Shown: piece by piece, positions 8,009 through 16,496 of the stretch
Layout: every line of letters starts with the position of its first letter
Position numbering within the stretch: position 1 is the stretch's first letter
Assembly: GCF_004348545.1 (NCBI RefSeq)
Contig: NZ_SMKL01000037.1
Location: 1-62,710 of the forward strand
Length of the DNA: 62,710 nt
Direction: 5' to 3'
From: Jiangella ureilytica
GTDB taxonomy: Bacteria; Actinomycetota; Actinomycetes; Jiangellales; Jiangellaceae
Notes under the pieces: generated by a model
Told to the model about the DNA's origin: nothing
The model's input: only the letters and a program-made list of their open reading frames with translations
Databases searched by the model: none
Translations under genes and position numbers: made by a program

Positions 8009-9160
8009 ATGAAGTACCGCGTGGCGGCTGTAGCCGGTGTCCTGGTCCTCCTCGTGGCGGCGGTGTTCGCCATCCTCGAGACCACGAACGGCGACGACCC
8101 GACGGCGAGTGGCGACGGCGGGGCCGACGCGACCATCGTCCAGGTCGCCGCCTCGCCGGCACCCGAGCAGGTCGCCGGCGCCGTCGCCGCGGAGCCGCCG
8201 GCCGACGCCGAGGCGCTGCCGTTGACGCTCACGGCACCGGCCGACGTGCGTCCGGGCGGCTCGGTCACGTTCGGCGCCAGTTGGGTCACCGCGGGCGGCG
8301 ACCCCGTCAGCGGCGAGGTCGACCTGCAGCGCATCGAGGGCAACTCCTGGGCCACCGTCACCACCGTCCCGGTCGAGAGCGGCCGCGGCGAGGTCGAGGT
8401 GCAGGTGCAGTCGTCGGGCATCTACCGGCTCGCGTACGGCGGCGGCCCCGAGGTCGAGGCGGTCGCGTCGCACGAGGTCGTCGTCACCGCGGGCACTCCG
8501 CTGGTGTCGCGCATCACCGCCACCGCGGAGAAGTCCGACGACGGTGTCGGCGTCACGGCCGCGTGGACCACCGAGGGCGGCGTCCCCATCGTCGGCGACA
8601 TCGGCCTCGAGCAGCAGTCCGACGGCGAGGAGTGGGCGCCGGTCTCCGCCGTCACCACCACGGGCGAGGGCACCGCCGTCGCCGAGGCCACCGCCGAGCA
8701 CACCACGCGGTTCCGGTTCAGCTACGCCGGCGGCAGCCGCTTCGGCGCCGTCGTCAGCGAAGAGGCCATCGCGCTCGGCGACGACGTCCGCACCATCCCG
8801 GTCGAGACCTGCGACGACGACGTCGACATCGACAACCTCGGCCGCGGCGTCGGCTGCCACTACACCCCGGTCGAGTCCGGCACGTTCGTCGTCGCGCACG
8901 ACTACCTCGGCAACTCGTGGTGGAACTCCATTCCCACGGGCACGTTCGTGCAGCTCGAAGGCGAGTTCACCGGCCTGTACGAGGTGGTCGACCGCGTCAT
9001 CGCGCAGGGCCGCGGCTCCGCGCTCGGCTCCGCGTCCAACTGGACCTGCGGCGACGACTGCGACATCGTCCTGCAGACCTGCCAGGGCAGCAACACCGGC
9101 TTCACCTGGCTGCGCAAGGCCGAGGGCGAGGAGCCGCCGGCCGAGCAGCCGCAGACCTGA
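8009..9160 (+). CDS. Membrane-anchored protein with two Ig-like repeats and a sortase-like C-terminal domain
   Basis: A 383-residue protein. A short N-terminus and hydrophobic helix (about 5-24) precede a linker. Two related beta-rich repeats of ~90 residues follow (PLTLTAPADVRPGGSVTF... and PLVSRITATAEKSDDG...), resembling Ig-like domains. The C-terminal ~95 residues have the order expected of sortases: His-297 in VVAHDYLG, Cys-358 in IVLQTC (compare TLxTC) and Arg-369 in WLRK. The spacings (61 and 11) are close to the 64 and 13 I recall for S. aureus SrtA. Four further cysteines (ETC, VGC, TCGDDC) could form disulfides. The sortase reading is inference; substrate and activity are unknown. 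Confidence 0.6.
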   Translation: MKYRVAAVAGVLVLLVAAVFAILETTNGDDPTASGDGGADATIVQVAASPAPEQVAGAVAAEPPADAEALPLTLTAPADVRPGGSVTFGASWVTAGGDPVSGEVDLQRIEGNSWATVTTVPVESGRGEVEVQVQSSGIYRLAYGGGPEVEAVASHEVVVTAGTPLVSRITATAEKSDDGVGVTAAWTTEGGVPIVGDIGLEQQSDGEEWAPVSAVTTTGEGTAVAEATAEHTTRFRFSYAGGSRFGAVVSEEAIALGDDVRTIPVETCDDDVDIDNLGRGVGCHYTPVESGTFVVAHDYLGNSWWNSIPTGTFVQLEGEFTGLYEVVDRVIAQGRGSALGSASNWTCGDDCDIVLQTCQGSNTGFTWLRKAEGEEPPAEQPQT

Positions 9161-9182
9161 CGACCTTCGATCGACGACGGCG

Positions 9183-10475
9183 TCAGCCTGCGGTCCGCGG
9201 CGGGTCACCCGCGCGCGACAGCCGGGCCGCCTCGTCGATCGAGGCCAGCCGGCGCACCGGCGAGATCGCCACCCACAGCGTCGCCAGCACCATGCCGCAG
9301 GCACCCGAGACCATCGCCGCCCGGGCGTCGGTGATCCCGGCCACCACGCCGCCGAGCGTCGCGCCGACCGGGATCGCGCCCCACGAGATCAGCCGGTACG
9401 CCGCGTTGACCCGCCCGCGCAGCTCCTGGGGCAACGCCGCCTGCCGCAGCGTCACCGCGTGCACGTTGGCGATCCCGATGCCTACGCCCATGACGACGAA
9501 GACCGCGCAGAACAGCACCAGGGTGCCGACGGCGTCCGTGCCGGCCAGTGCGACCAGCACCGGCGCGGTGTTGCCCAGGACCAGCGTGATCAGCAGCACC
9601 CGGCCGTAGCCGAACCGGCCGGTGACCCGCGACCCGAACCAGGCACCGAGGAAGGAGCCGACGCCGCCGGCGGTGAACACGATGCCGATCTGCAGCGGGC
9701 TCAGGCCGACCTCGCGCACGGTGAACAGCATCAACCCGAGGATGAAGATCTCGTTGAACAGGTTGAACGTCGTCGCCTCGCCGAGCAGCGCGCGGACGTA
9801 GCGGTTGCCCAGAGCCTCGCGCAGCCCGGCGGTCACCTCGGCCCACGACGGCCGGGCGGACGCCGTCGGGCGTGCGGTCTCGACCACGGAGATGCCGCGC
9901 AGGCTGACCGCCGACACGAGGTACGTGATGGCGTTGACCAGCATCGCGACCGGGGCCGAGGCCGCCTGGACCAGCAGGCCGCCGAAACCGCGGGCGCCGA
10001 TCTCGTTCGCCGACTGGGCCGCGGCGAGCTTGCCGTTGGCGTCGACCAGCTGGTGCGGCGTGACGACCTCGGGGACGAACGCGAAGTCGGCGACCTGGTA
10101 GAGCACCGTCAGCACACCGGCGAGGAACATCACGACGTACAGCAGCTCGATCTCGGCGAACCCGGCCCAGACGGCGAGCGGGATGACCAGGATCAGCCCG
10201 AACCGCCCGACGTCGGCGCCGACCATGAGCGGCAGCCGGCGCCGACGGTCGACCAGCATGCCCAGCGGCAGCGTCGCCAGCAGGAACGGCAGGAACTGCG
10301 CCGTCCGCAGCGCGCCCAGCTCGCCGGGCGTGGCGGCCAGCACGCCGATGGCCAGCAGCGGCACGGCCAGCTCGGCGACCTCCGAGCCGAACGTCGACAC
10401 CGCGGAGCCGGCCCAGAGGCGGCGGAAGTCGCGACTCGCCCAGGCCCGCGTCCCCGGCTCCGTAACCGCTGTCAT
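9183..10475 (-). CDS. MFS transporter
   Basis: A 430-residue, roughly 12-helix major facilitator of the MFS_3 (enterobactin exporter-like) type. It begins with SRDFRRLWAGSAVSTFGSEV, a common opening of such drug/metabolite exporters. The loop between helices 2 and 3 has the usual GMLVDRRRR pattern. It is divergent from a CGNR zinc-finger regulator across 55 bases with a palindromic operator, so regulation by that protein is likely. Substrate cannot be told from sequence. It converges on the sortase-like gene with only 22 bases between the stops. Confidence 0.85.
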   Translation of the reverse strand: MTAVTEPGTRAWASRDFRRLWAGSAVSTFGSEVAELAVPLLAIGVLAATPGELGALRTAQFLPFLLATLPLGMLVDRRRRLPLMVGADVGRFGLILVIPLAVWAGFAEIELLYVVMFLAGVLTVLYQVADFAFVPEVVTPHQLVDANGKLAAAQSANEIGARGFGGLLVQAASAPVAMLVNAITYLVSAVSLRGISVVETARPTASARPSWAEVTAGLREALGNRYVRALLGEATTFNLFNEIFILGLMLFTVREVGLSPLQIGIVFTAGGVGSFLGAWFGSRVTGRFGYGRVLLITLVLGNTAPVLVALAGTDAVGTLVLFCAVFVVMGVGIGIANVHAVTLRQAALPQELRGRVNAAYRLISWGAIPVGATLGGVVAGITDARAAMVSGACGMVLATLWVAISPVRRLASIDEAARLSRAGDPPRTAG

Positions 10476-10484
10476 GAAGTCAGA

Positions 10485-10498
10485 GGTTATGGATAACC
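10485..10498. promoter_or_regulatory. Candidate operator between MFS and CGNR genes
   Basis: GGTTAT-GG-ATAACC is a perfect inverted repeat 10 bases upstream of the MFS start and 33 before the regulator start. A half-site GGGTTAT follows at 10513-10519. The likely ligand is the CGNR protein itself. Confidence 0.5.
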
Positions 10499-10530
10499 AA
10501 TGAAGAGCGCAAGAGGGTTATGCTCGTGAC

Positions 10531-11094
10531 ATGTCCGGAGCCACCACGCCTGCGCCCGGCCGGCTCGACACCGTCCGGCGCTTCGTCAACACCCTCGACA
10601 TCGACTCGGCGACGGACGCGCTGACGACGCCGGGCGAGCTCGAGGACTGGCTGCGGTCGGCGTCGCTGCTGGCCGGGGCGACGTCGGTGGGACCGGACGA
10701 CCTCGCCCGCGCCGTCGTCGTCCGCGAGGCGCTGCGCTCGGCCCTGACCGCGAACCACGGCGGCGACCCGATCCCGGCCGGCGCGCTCGCCGTCCTCAAC
10801 GACGCTGCCGCGCGGGCCCGGCTCACGGCGACCCTGACCGCCCGCGACGGTTGGCGTCCCCGTCCGGCGGCCGGCGGTGTCGACGGCGCCCTGGGCGGGC
10901 TGCTCGCGCTGGTCGGCGACGCCATGGCCGACGGCACGTGGGCGCGGCTCAAGATCTGCGTCAACGACACCTGCCAGTGGGCGTTCTACGACGAGTCGCG
11001 GGCGCGGTCGGGCAAGTGGTGCTCCATGCAGGTGTGCGGCAACCGGGCCAAGCAGCGGGCGTGGCGCGACCGCAAGGCAGAATCGACCACGTGA
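10531..11094 (+). CDS. CGNR zinc-finger transcription regulator
   Basis: A 187-residue protein with an ABATE-like N-terminal domain and a C-terminal CGNR zinc finger. The finger reads CVNDTCQWAFYDESRARSGKWCSMQVCGNRAKQRA in segments, with four cysteines (C-x4-C and C-x4-C) and the diagnostic CGNR. Such proteins probably bind DNA. Its position opposite the MFS gene suggests it controls that exporter. The TGA overlaps the menD GTG (GTGA), so menD translation is coupled to this regulator. Confidence 0.85.
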   Translation: MSGATTPAPGRLDTVRRFVNTLDIDSATDALTTPGELEDWLRSASLLAGATSVGPDDLARAVVVREALRSALTANHGGDPIPAGALAVLNDAAARARLTATLTARDGWRPRPAAGGVDGALGGLLALVGDAMADGTWARLKICVNDTCQWAFYDESRARSGKWCSMQVCGNRAKQRAWRDRKAESTT

Positions 11095-12755
11095 ACCCCT
11101 CGACGTCGGCGGCCCGCACGGTGGTCGCCGAGCTGGTCCGGCGCGGCGTCCGGCACGTGGTGCTGGCGCCCGGGTCGCGGTCGGCGCCGCTGGCGCACGC
11201 GCTGGCTGCGGCGTCGGCGGGGGGCGAGATGCGGCTGCACGTGCGCATCGACGAGCGGGTCGCCGCGTTCACCGCCCTGGGGCTGGCCCGCGTGGCCGGG
11301 CCGGTCGCCGTCGTGACGACATCCGGGACGGCGGCGGCCAACCTGCACCCGGCCGTGCTCGAGGCGTCGCACTCCGGGGTGCCGCTGCTGCTGCTCACCG
11401 CCGACCGGCCGCACGACGTGCGCGGCACCGGCGCCAACCAGACCACCGACCAGGTGCGCCTGTTCGGGTCCGCGGTCCGCTACTTCGCCGACGTGCCCGC
11501 GCCGTACGGCCGCCCGGGCGAGTCCGACGACCTGCGGTCGCTGCTGGGCCGGGCCGTGGCCGCCGCCGCCGGCGCGCGGTCGGGCCATCCGGGCCCCGTC
11601 CACCTCGACCTCGCCTTCCGCGAGCCCCTCGTCCCCGACGACGATGCCTGGCCGGACACGAGCGGGTCGATCGACGTGGTCGCCGACCGGGCCGAGATCG
11701 TGCCGGCCGTCCTCGACGACGGACCGCGGACGGTGGTCGTGGCGGGCGACGGCGCCGGCGCGGCCGCGCGGACCTTCGCCGAGGCCGCGGGCGTCCCGCT
11801 GCTGGCCGAGCCCTCGTCCGGTGCCCGGGCCGGAGCGAACGCCGTCGGCCCCTACCGGCTCCTGCTCGACCAGCCGTCCTTGGGCGGCCGCATCGAGAGG
11901 GTGGTCGTGTTCGGCCACGCGACGCTGTCGCGGCAGGTCAGCGCCCTGCTGGTCCGGGACGGCGTCGAGGTGGTGGTCGTCGCCGGCCGCACCCCCGACT
12001 GGATCGACCCCGGCAGCCGGGCCGGCCGCGTGGTCTCCGCGGTGGCGGCGGGCGGGACCGCGGGCCCGGGCGACGGCGAGTGGCTGGCGTCGTGGCAACG
12101 GGCCGCGAAGGCCGCCCAGGACGCCGTCGACGAGGTGCTCGCGTCGGGTCCGGTGTCGGGGCCGGCCGTGGCCGCGCGGGTCTGGGCGGCGCGGCGGCCC
12201 GGCGAGGCCCTCGTGGCCGGCTCGTCGAACCCCATCCGCGACCTCGACCTCGCGGCGGCACCGGCTGCCGGAGACGAGGCGGACGCCGGGCCGGTGCTGG
12301 CCAACCGCGGCCTGGCCGGCATCGACGGCACGCTGTCGACGGCGGCCGGCGTGGCGCTGGCGTCGGGCGCGCCGGTGCGGGCGCTGGTCGGCGACCTCAC
12401 GTTCCTGCACGACGCGGGCGGCCTGCTCATCGGCCCGCTGGAGGACCACCCCGACCTGCAGATCGTGGTCGTCAACGACGACGGCGGCGGCATCTTCGCG
12501 CTGCTCGAACACGGCGACCCGGCCCACGCCGAGCGGTTCGAGCGCGTCTTCGGCACCCCGCACGGTGCGGACCTCGGCGCGCTGTGCGCGGCCTACGGCG
12601 TGGTCCACCGCCGGGTGGCCGACTTGGAGTCACTGCGTTCGGCGCTGGCCGAGCCGGTCTCGGGTCGCAGCGTGGTCGAGGTCTCGGTCGACCGGTCCGG
12701 CCTGCGCGACCTGCACGCCCGCATCCGCGCCGCTGTCGCCGCCGCGCTCGGCTAG
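11091..12755 (+). CDS. menD: 2-succinyl-5-enolpyruvyl-6-hydroxy-3-cyclohexene-1-carboxylate synthase
   Basis: A 554-residue thiamine-diphosphate enzyme that joins isochorismate and 2-oxoglutarate in menaquinone synthesis. The N-terminus has the MenD pattern VLAPGSRSAPLAHAL and the ThDP-activating glutamate region HVRIDERVAAFTALGLARV. The metal/ThDP-binding segment IVVVNDDGGGIFALL lies near the C-terminus. Start GTG 11091 gives the conserved opening TVVAELVRRGVRHVVLAPGSRS. It converges on the isochorismate synthase that makes its substrate. Confidence 0.95.
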   Translation: MNPSTSAARTVVAELVRRGVRHVVLAPGSRSAPLAHALAAASAGGEMRLHVRIDERVAAFTALGLARVAGPVAVVTTSGTAAANLHPAVLEASHSGVPLLLLTADRPHDVRGTGANQTTDQVRLFGSAVRYFADVPAPYGRPGESDDLRSLLGRAVAAAAGARSGHPGPVHLDLAFREPLVPDDDAWPDTSGSIDVVADRAEIVPAVLDDGPRTVVVAGDGAGAAARTFAEAAGVPLLAEPSSGARAGANAVGPYRLLLDQPSLGGRIERVVVFGHATLSRQVSALLVRDGVEVVVVAGRTPDWIDPGSRAGRVVSAVAAGGTAGPGDGEWLASWQRAAKAAQDAVDEVLASGPVSGPAVAARVWAARRPGEALVAGSSNPIRDLDLAAAPAAGDEADAGPVLANRGLAGIDGTLSTAAGVALASGAPVRALVGDLTFLHDAGGLLIGPLEDHPDLQIVVVNDDGGGIFALLEHGDPAHAERFERVFGTPHGADLGALCAAYGVVHRRVADLESLRSALAEPVSGRSVVEVSVDRSGLRDLHARIRAAVAAALG

Positions 12756-12760
12756 CCGCG

Positions 12761-12796
12761 CGGAACGTCAGGTTCCGGCGTACCAGGGTTCGCCGG
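12761..12796. terminator. Possible bidirectional terminator between menD and isochorismate synthase
   Basis: Two short inverted repeats fill the 42-base convergent gap: CGGAAC-gtcag-GTTCCG (12761-12777) and CCGGCG...CGCCGG (12775-12796). They overlap and are mutually exclusive. There is no T-tract, so assignment as a terminator is tentative. Confidence 0.35.
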
Positions 12797-12797
12797 A

Positions 12798-14060
12798 TCA
12801 GGACGACAGCGCGTCGCGCATCGGCACCAGTTTGGCCACGCTCTCGGCGAGCTCGGCGGCGGGGTCGGAGCCGGCGACGATGCCGCAGCCGGCGAAGAGC
12901 CGCAGTCGCGCCCCCGACACCTCGGCCGAGCGCAGCGCGATGCCCCACTCGCCGTCGCCGCGGGCGTCCATCCAGCCGACCGGGCCGGCGTAGCGGTCGC
13001 GGTCGAGGCCCTCGATCTCGCGGATGACCTGCAGCGCGACGGGAGTCGGTGTGCCCCCGACCGCGGCCGACGGGTGCAGGGCTGCGGCCAGCGCCAGCGA
13101 GGTGACGCCGTCGCCCGCCGAGTCGCTGACCCCGGCCAGGTCCGTCGCCAGGTGCATGACGTTGGGCAGGTGCAGCACGAACGGCGTCTCGGGCACGTTC
13201 ATGCTCGAGCAGAACGGCGCCAGCGCGTCGGCGACGGAGCGGACGGCGTACTCGTGCTCCTCGAGGTCCTTGCTCGACCGCGCCAGCGAGGCGGCCAGCG
13301 CGAGGTCGTGCTCGTCGTCGCCGGTGCGGCGGATGGTGCCGGCCAGGACCCGTGACGTGATGAGGCCGCGCTCGCGCCGCACCAGCAGCTCCGGCGTCGC
13401 GCCGATCATGCCGTCGACGCTGAAGGTCCAGCAGTGCGGGTAGCCCGCCGAGAGCCGCTGCAGCGGCCAGCGGATGTCGACGGGCTCGGGGCACTCGGCG
13501 ACGAGGTCGCGCGCCAGCACCACCTTCTCGAGCTCGCCCGCGGTGATGCGCCGGACCGCCTCGGCGACGATGCCCTCCCACTCGGTGCCGCTGCGTGAGC
13601 CGTCGCCATAGACGACGGAGAGCGGCCGCCGCGCCGGCGGCACCTCCGGCAGCGCCGCCCCGCCGGGCAGGTTGCCGGTGACGTCGATGGTGGTGACCCA
13701 CCAGCGGCCGGACCGGTGCCCGACGACGGTGTCCGGCAGGACCAGCGAGGACGAGCCGGGGACGTCGTCGAAGGCGAACGAGCCGAACGCGACCGGTCCG
13801 GTGCCCGGCAGCCGCACCTCGTCGCGCACGACGGCGGTGCCGACCATGCGCCGCCACCAGCGGTCGGCGGCGACGAACCGGTTGGCGCCGATGGTGTCGA
13901 ACCGCGCCGCCTGGCCCCAGCCGACGATGCCCTCGCCGCGGCGGACCCACGCCATGGGGTGGTCCTCGGGCAGCAGCTCCAGCAACGGTCCCGGGTTGGG
14001 GACCTCCGTGGTGCGCACGACCATCGGCGCGGAAACGGGCAGGCTCGTCACGATCTCCAA
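12798..14060 (-). CDS. menF: Isochorismate synthase
   Basis: A 420-residue chorismate-binding enzyme that converts chorismate to isochorismate, the first committed menaquinone step. The C-terminal catalytic domain shows [54 protein letters not shown] context, [15 protein letters not shown] and [25 protein letters not shown]. These are the conserved MenF/EntC/DhbC blocks. It could instead serve a siderophore pathway (EntC-type), but its place between menD and menG favours menaquinone. Its start faces the menG promoter region 50 bases away. Confidence 0.9.
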   Translation of the reverse strand: MEIVTSLPVSAPMVVRTTEVPNPGPLLELLPEDHPMAWVRRGEGIVGWGQAARFDTIGANRFVAADRWWRRMVGTAVVRDEVRLPGTGPVAFGSFAFDDVPGSSSLVLPDTVVGHRSGRWWVTTIDVTGNLPGGAALPEVPPARRPLSVVYGDGSRSGTEWEGIVAEAVRRITAGELEKVVLARDLVAECPEPVDIRWPLQRLSAGYPHCWTFSVDGMIGATPELLVRRERGLITSRVLAGTIRRTGDDEHDLALAASLARSSKDLEEHEYAVRSVADALAPFCSSMNVPETPFVLHLPNVMHLATDLAGVSDSAGDGVTSLALAAALHPSAAVGGTPTPVALQVIREIEGLDRDRYAGPVGWMDARGDGEWGIALRSAEVSGARLRLFAGCGIVAGSDPAAELAESVAKLVPMRDALSS

Positions 14061-14110
14061 GGGTACGGCCGAGTCGCCGCCGTGGCTGTGGCCGCGGCTA
14101 CTCTGTGGAC

Positions 14111-14803
14111 GTGACCCGGGCCTCTCTGGACAAGCAACCGCACGAGGTGGCGGCGATGTTCGACGACGTCGCCGAGAAGTACGACCGCACCAACGACGTG
14201 CTCTCGCTCGGCCAGGACCGCGCCTGGCGACGCCAGGTCACCGCGGCCATCGGCGTCGCGCCGGGGGAGCGGGTGCTCGACCTCGCCGCCGGCACCGGCA
14301 CGTCCAGCGAGCCGTTCCGGGCCCGCGGCGCGTTCGTCGTGCCGTGCGACTTCTCCCTCGGCATGGTGCGGACGGGACGGCGGGCGCATGCGGACCTGCC
14401 GTTCGTGGCCGGCGACGCCACCCGGCTGCCGTTCGCCGACGACCGGTTCGACGCGGTCACCATCTCCTTCGGCCTGCGCAACGTGAACGACCCGGTCGCC
14501 GGGCTGCGCGAGATGCTGCGGGTCACGCGCCCCGGCGGCCGGCTCGTGGTCTGCGAGTTCAGCCACCCGACGTTCGCGCCGTTCCGCAAGGTCTACGTCG
14601 AGTACCTGATGCGGGCGCTGCCGCCGGTCGCCCGCAGGGTGTCCAGCAGCCCCGACGCCTACGTCTATCTGGCCGAGTCGATCCGCGCCTGGCCCGACCA
14701 GCGCGGCCTGGCCGAGTGGCTGCGCGAGGCCGGCTGGGGCGACGTGCGCTGGCGCAACCTCAGCGGCGGCATCGTCGCGCTGCACCACGCCGTGAAGTCG
14801 TAG
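14111..14803 (+). CDS. menG: Demethylmenaquinone methyltransferase
   Basis: A 230-residue class I SAM-dependent methyltransferase of the UbiE/MenG family that methylates demethylmenaquinone in the last core step. Family blocks are [26 protein letters not shown], the SAM-binding [26 protein letters not shown] and [14 protein letters not shown]. Ends [18 protein letters not shown], typical. GTG 14111 gives a normal length; GTG 14105 is two codons upstream. It is divergent from the isochorismate synthase. Confidence 0.93.
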   Translation: MTRASLDKQPHEVAAMFDDVAEKYDRTNDVLSLGQDRAWRRQVTAAIGVAPGERVLDLAAGTGTSSEPFRARGAFVVPCDFSLGMVRTGRRAHADLPFVAGDATRLPFADDRFDAVTISFGLRNVNDPVAGLREMLRVTRPGGRLVVCEFSHPTFAPFRKVYVEYLMRALPPVARRVSSSPDAYVYLAESIRAWPDQRGLAEWLREAGWGDVRWRNLSGGIVALHHAVKS

Positions 14804-14823
14804 CCGCCCGCTACGATCGCCGC

Positions 14824-15468
14824 ATGGCTGGGGGGCGATGGGCGACGCTGGTCCTGGCCGGTGTCGCGGTGGTCGCGGCGCTGGTCATCGGCATCGTCGC
14901 CGCGCGTGACGGAGACGACGACGCCGCGAGCGCGACCGACGAGCCGGCCGGGCTCGTCGAGGGCACGCCCGCCGGCGACGGGGCCGCCCCCGCCGGCGAC
15001 GGGGCCGCCCCCGCCGACATGTACTCCCTCGCCGAGCTGACGGCGATGTGGGACGCGCTCGGCACGGCGCAGGTCGCTGGCATCAGGATCGTGTACATCC
15101 ACTCCGAGTGGGCCGACCTCGAGGTCCAGGCCGATCCCGGCGTCCTGCACTACGACGAGGTCGAGTACGACGGCGAACTCGGATCGTTCGAGGCCGGCGG
15201 TGTCGCGTCGGGCGACGACCCGGCCGCGGTGTTCTTCCCGCTCGCCGAGGTCGACCCGGCCGTCATCGCCGCCGTCGCCGCCCGCGCGGACGAGGTCGCC
15301 GGCTACGAGGGCCGGCCGGTCTCGCTCGTCGTCGTCGAGCGGAACGTCTTCTACGGCGACATCGTGACGATCCGCGTGCACCTCGAGGCCGACGCGTACG
15401 GCGTCAGCCCGTCGCTCACCTGGGACGCCAGCGGGCAGCACCTGCTCGACGACGGGAGCGACCGGTGA
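14824..15468 (+). CDS. Membrane-anchored extracytoplasmic protein, unknown function
   Basis: A 214-residue protein. One N-terminal helix (about 7-26) is followed by a low-complexity linker containing a 21-bp direct duplication (PAGDGAA twice). A globular part ends YGVSPSLTWDASGQHLLDD. The C-terminal region is related to that of the next gene, sharing a (W/F)DASGQ ending and a DPA-VIAAVAA / TPEAVLAAISA helix. Its stop overlaps the next start (GTGA), so the two paralogues form a coupled pair. No known family recognised. Confidence 0.65.
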   Translation: MAGGRWATLVLAGVAVVAALVIGIVAARDGDDDAASATDEPAGLVEGTPAGDGAAPAGDGAAPADMYSLAELTAMWDALGTAQVAGIRIVYIHSEWADLEVQADPGVLHYDEVEYDGELGSFEAGGVASGDDPAAVFFPLAEVDPAVIAAVAARADEVAGYEGRPVSLVVVERNVFYGDIVTIRVHLEADAYGVSPSLTWDASGQHLLDDGSDR

Positions 15469-16322
15469 GCCGCCCGGACCGGAAGTGGCGGCCGTCGGAC
15501 TCCGACCGCGAGCGGTACGCGAGCGCCGTCTCGCAGGCGTTCGCCGAGGGCCGCATCGACGCCGCCGACATGGAGACCCGCACTGCGCTGATCTACGAGG
15601 CGAAGTCCATAGCCGACCTCGACGCGCTGGTCGAGGACATGCCCGCGCCCGCCGCCACTCCGGCCCCGGCCGCCCAGGACACCGCGACGAGGTCGTCCGG
15701 CATCGGCGTCGGCTGGGTCGTCGGGGCGGTCGCCGCCGTGCTGGTGATCATGTTCGCGGTGCTGAGCTCCATCACCGACGGCTTCACCTCGGCCGACTCG
15801 TCCAGTGACGACTGGGCGGTGGTCGACCCGCCGCCGGAGCCGCCGGAACCGCCCGAGCCGCCCGGCCTGCCGGCCCCGGACCTCGCCGACCTGCCGCCCA
15901 TCGACACGGTGAAGGACAGTCTGTTCACCGACGACGGCCTGGGCGAGCTCTGGAACGCGATGCCCGCAGCCGGCCACACCGACCTCTACGAGATCGCGCT
16001 TCGTCCTGACCGCGCGACGGTGGAGGCCTTGGCGGGTACCTCGCGGCCCAGCACGGTCCGGGTCGAGTACGTGGGTGAGCTCGTCCTGCCGCCGGAGCCC
16101 TATCGCGATGTGATGGCCGGCGACCAGTCGTTCACATGGGCCGACGTCACACCCGAGGCGGTGCTGGCCGCGATCAGTGCCATGCCGGGTGTCACCGTCA
16201 GTCACATCAGCATCGACAACGACTTCGACGGGCAGGTCACCATCAGCGTGTATCCGGAGGGTGACACCGACATCACCTACGCCCGATTCGACGCGAGCGG
16301 GCAGCTCATCGGCACGTCTTGA
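15465..16322 (+). CDS. DUF1707 domain membrane protein
   Basis: A 285-residue protein. Residues ~8-55 (RPSDSDRERYASAVSQAFAEGRID...) are a DUF1707 domain, a cytosolic module common in actinobacterial membrane proteins. One transmembrane helix (GVGWVVGAVAAVLVIMFAVL, about 83-103) and a proline-rich PPEPPEPPEPP linker follow. The extracellular C-terminal domain is paralogous to that of the preceding gene. The architecture suggests sensing or signalling across the membrane, but no function is established. Start GTG 15465 overlaps the upstream stop. Confidence 0.75.
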   Translation: MSRPDRKWRPSDSDRERYASAVSQAFAEGRIDAADMETRTALIYEAKSIADLDALVEDMPAPAATPAPAAQDTATRSSGIGVGWVVGAVAAVLVIMFAVLSSITDGFTSADSSSDDWAVVDPPPEPPEPPEPPGLPAPDLADLPPIDTVKDSLFTDDGLGELWNAMPAAGHTDLYEIALRPDRATVEALAGTSRPSTVRVEYVGELVLPPEPYRDVMAGDQSFTWADVTPEAVLAAISAMPGVTVSHISIDNDFDGQVTISVYPEGDTDITYARFDASGQLIGTS

Positions 16323-16329
16323 CACGATC

Positions 16330-16359
16330 GATTTACGCAACGATGTTGCTGCGTAAATC
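16330..16359. terminator. Perfect 10-bp hairpin after the DUF1707 gene
   Basis: GATTTACGCA (16330-16339) and TGCGTAAATC (16350-16359) are perfect reverse complements with a 10-nt loop, beginning eight bases after the stop. The AT content is unusual for this region. No T-tract follows. It could be a terminator or an operator. Confidence 0.45.
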
Positions 16360-16384
16360 CGCAGGTCAGAGTGGGTGACCCGGG

Positions 16385-16414
16385 GTGAGTGACAGGACGG
16401 GCAACCCCTACACT
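16385..16414 (+). promoter_or_regulatory. Possible promoter for the GGR-nuo run
   Basis: A TACACT -10-like box (16409-16414) lies 18 bases after GTGAGT (16385-16390), a weak -35. Transcription would start near 16421. If used, it would drive the reductase and perhaps nuoA-N. Confidence 0.35.
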
Positions 16415-16427
16415 TGGGTCCGAGTGT

Positions 16428-16453
16428 GCGCTCGTGAACGGATTCACGAGCGC
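16428..16453. promoter_or_regulatory. Perfect 11-bp palindrome in the GGR leader
   Basis: GCGCTCGTGAA (16428-16438) and TTCACGAGCGC (16443-16453) pair perfectly around a 4-nt loop. It lies between the possible promoter and ATG 16497, so it may be a repressor site or a leader hairpin controlling the reductase and complex I genes. Confidence 0.5.
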
Positions 16454-16496
16454 CCATGCCCGAACCGAACAGTGACACGCACCCGAGGACCCTTCG

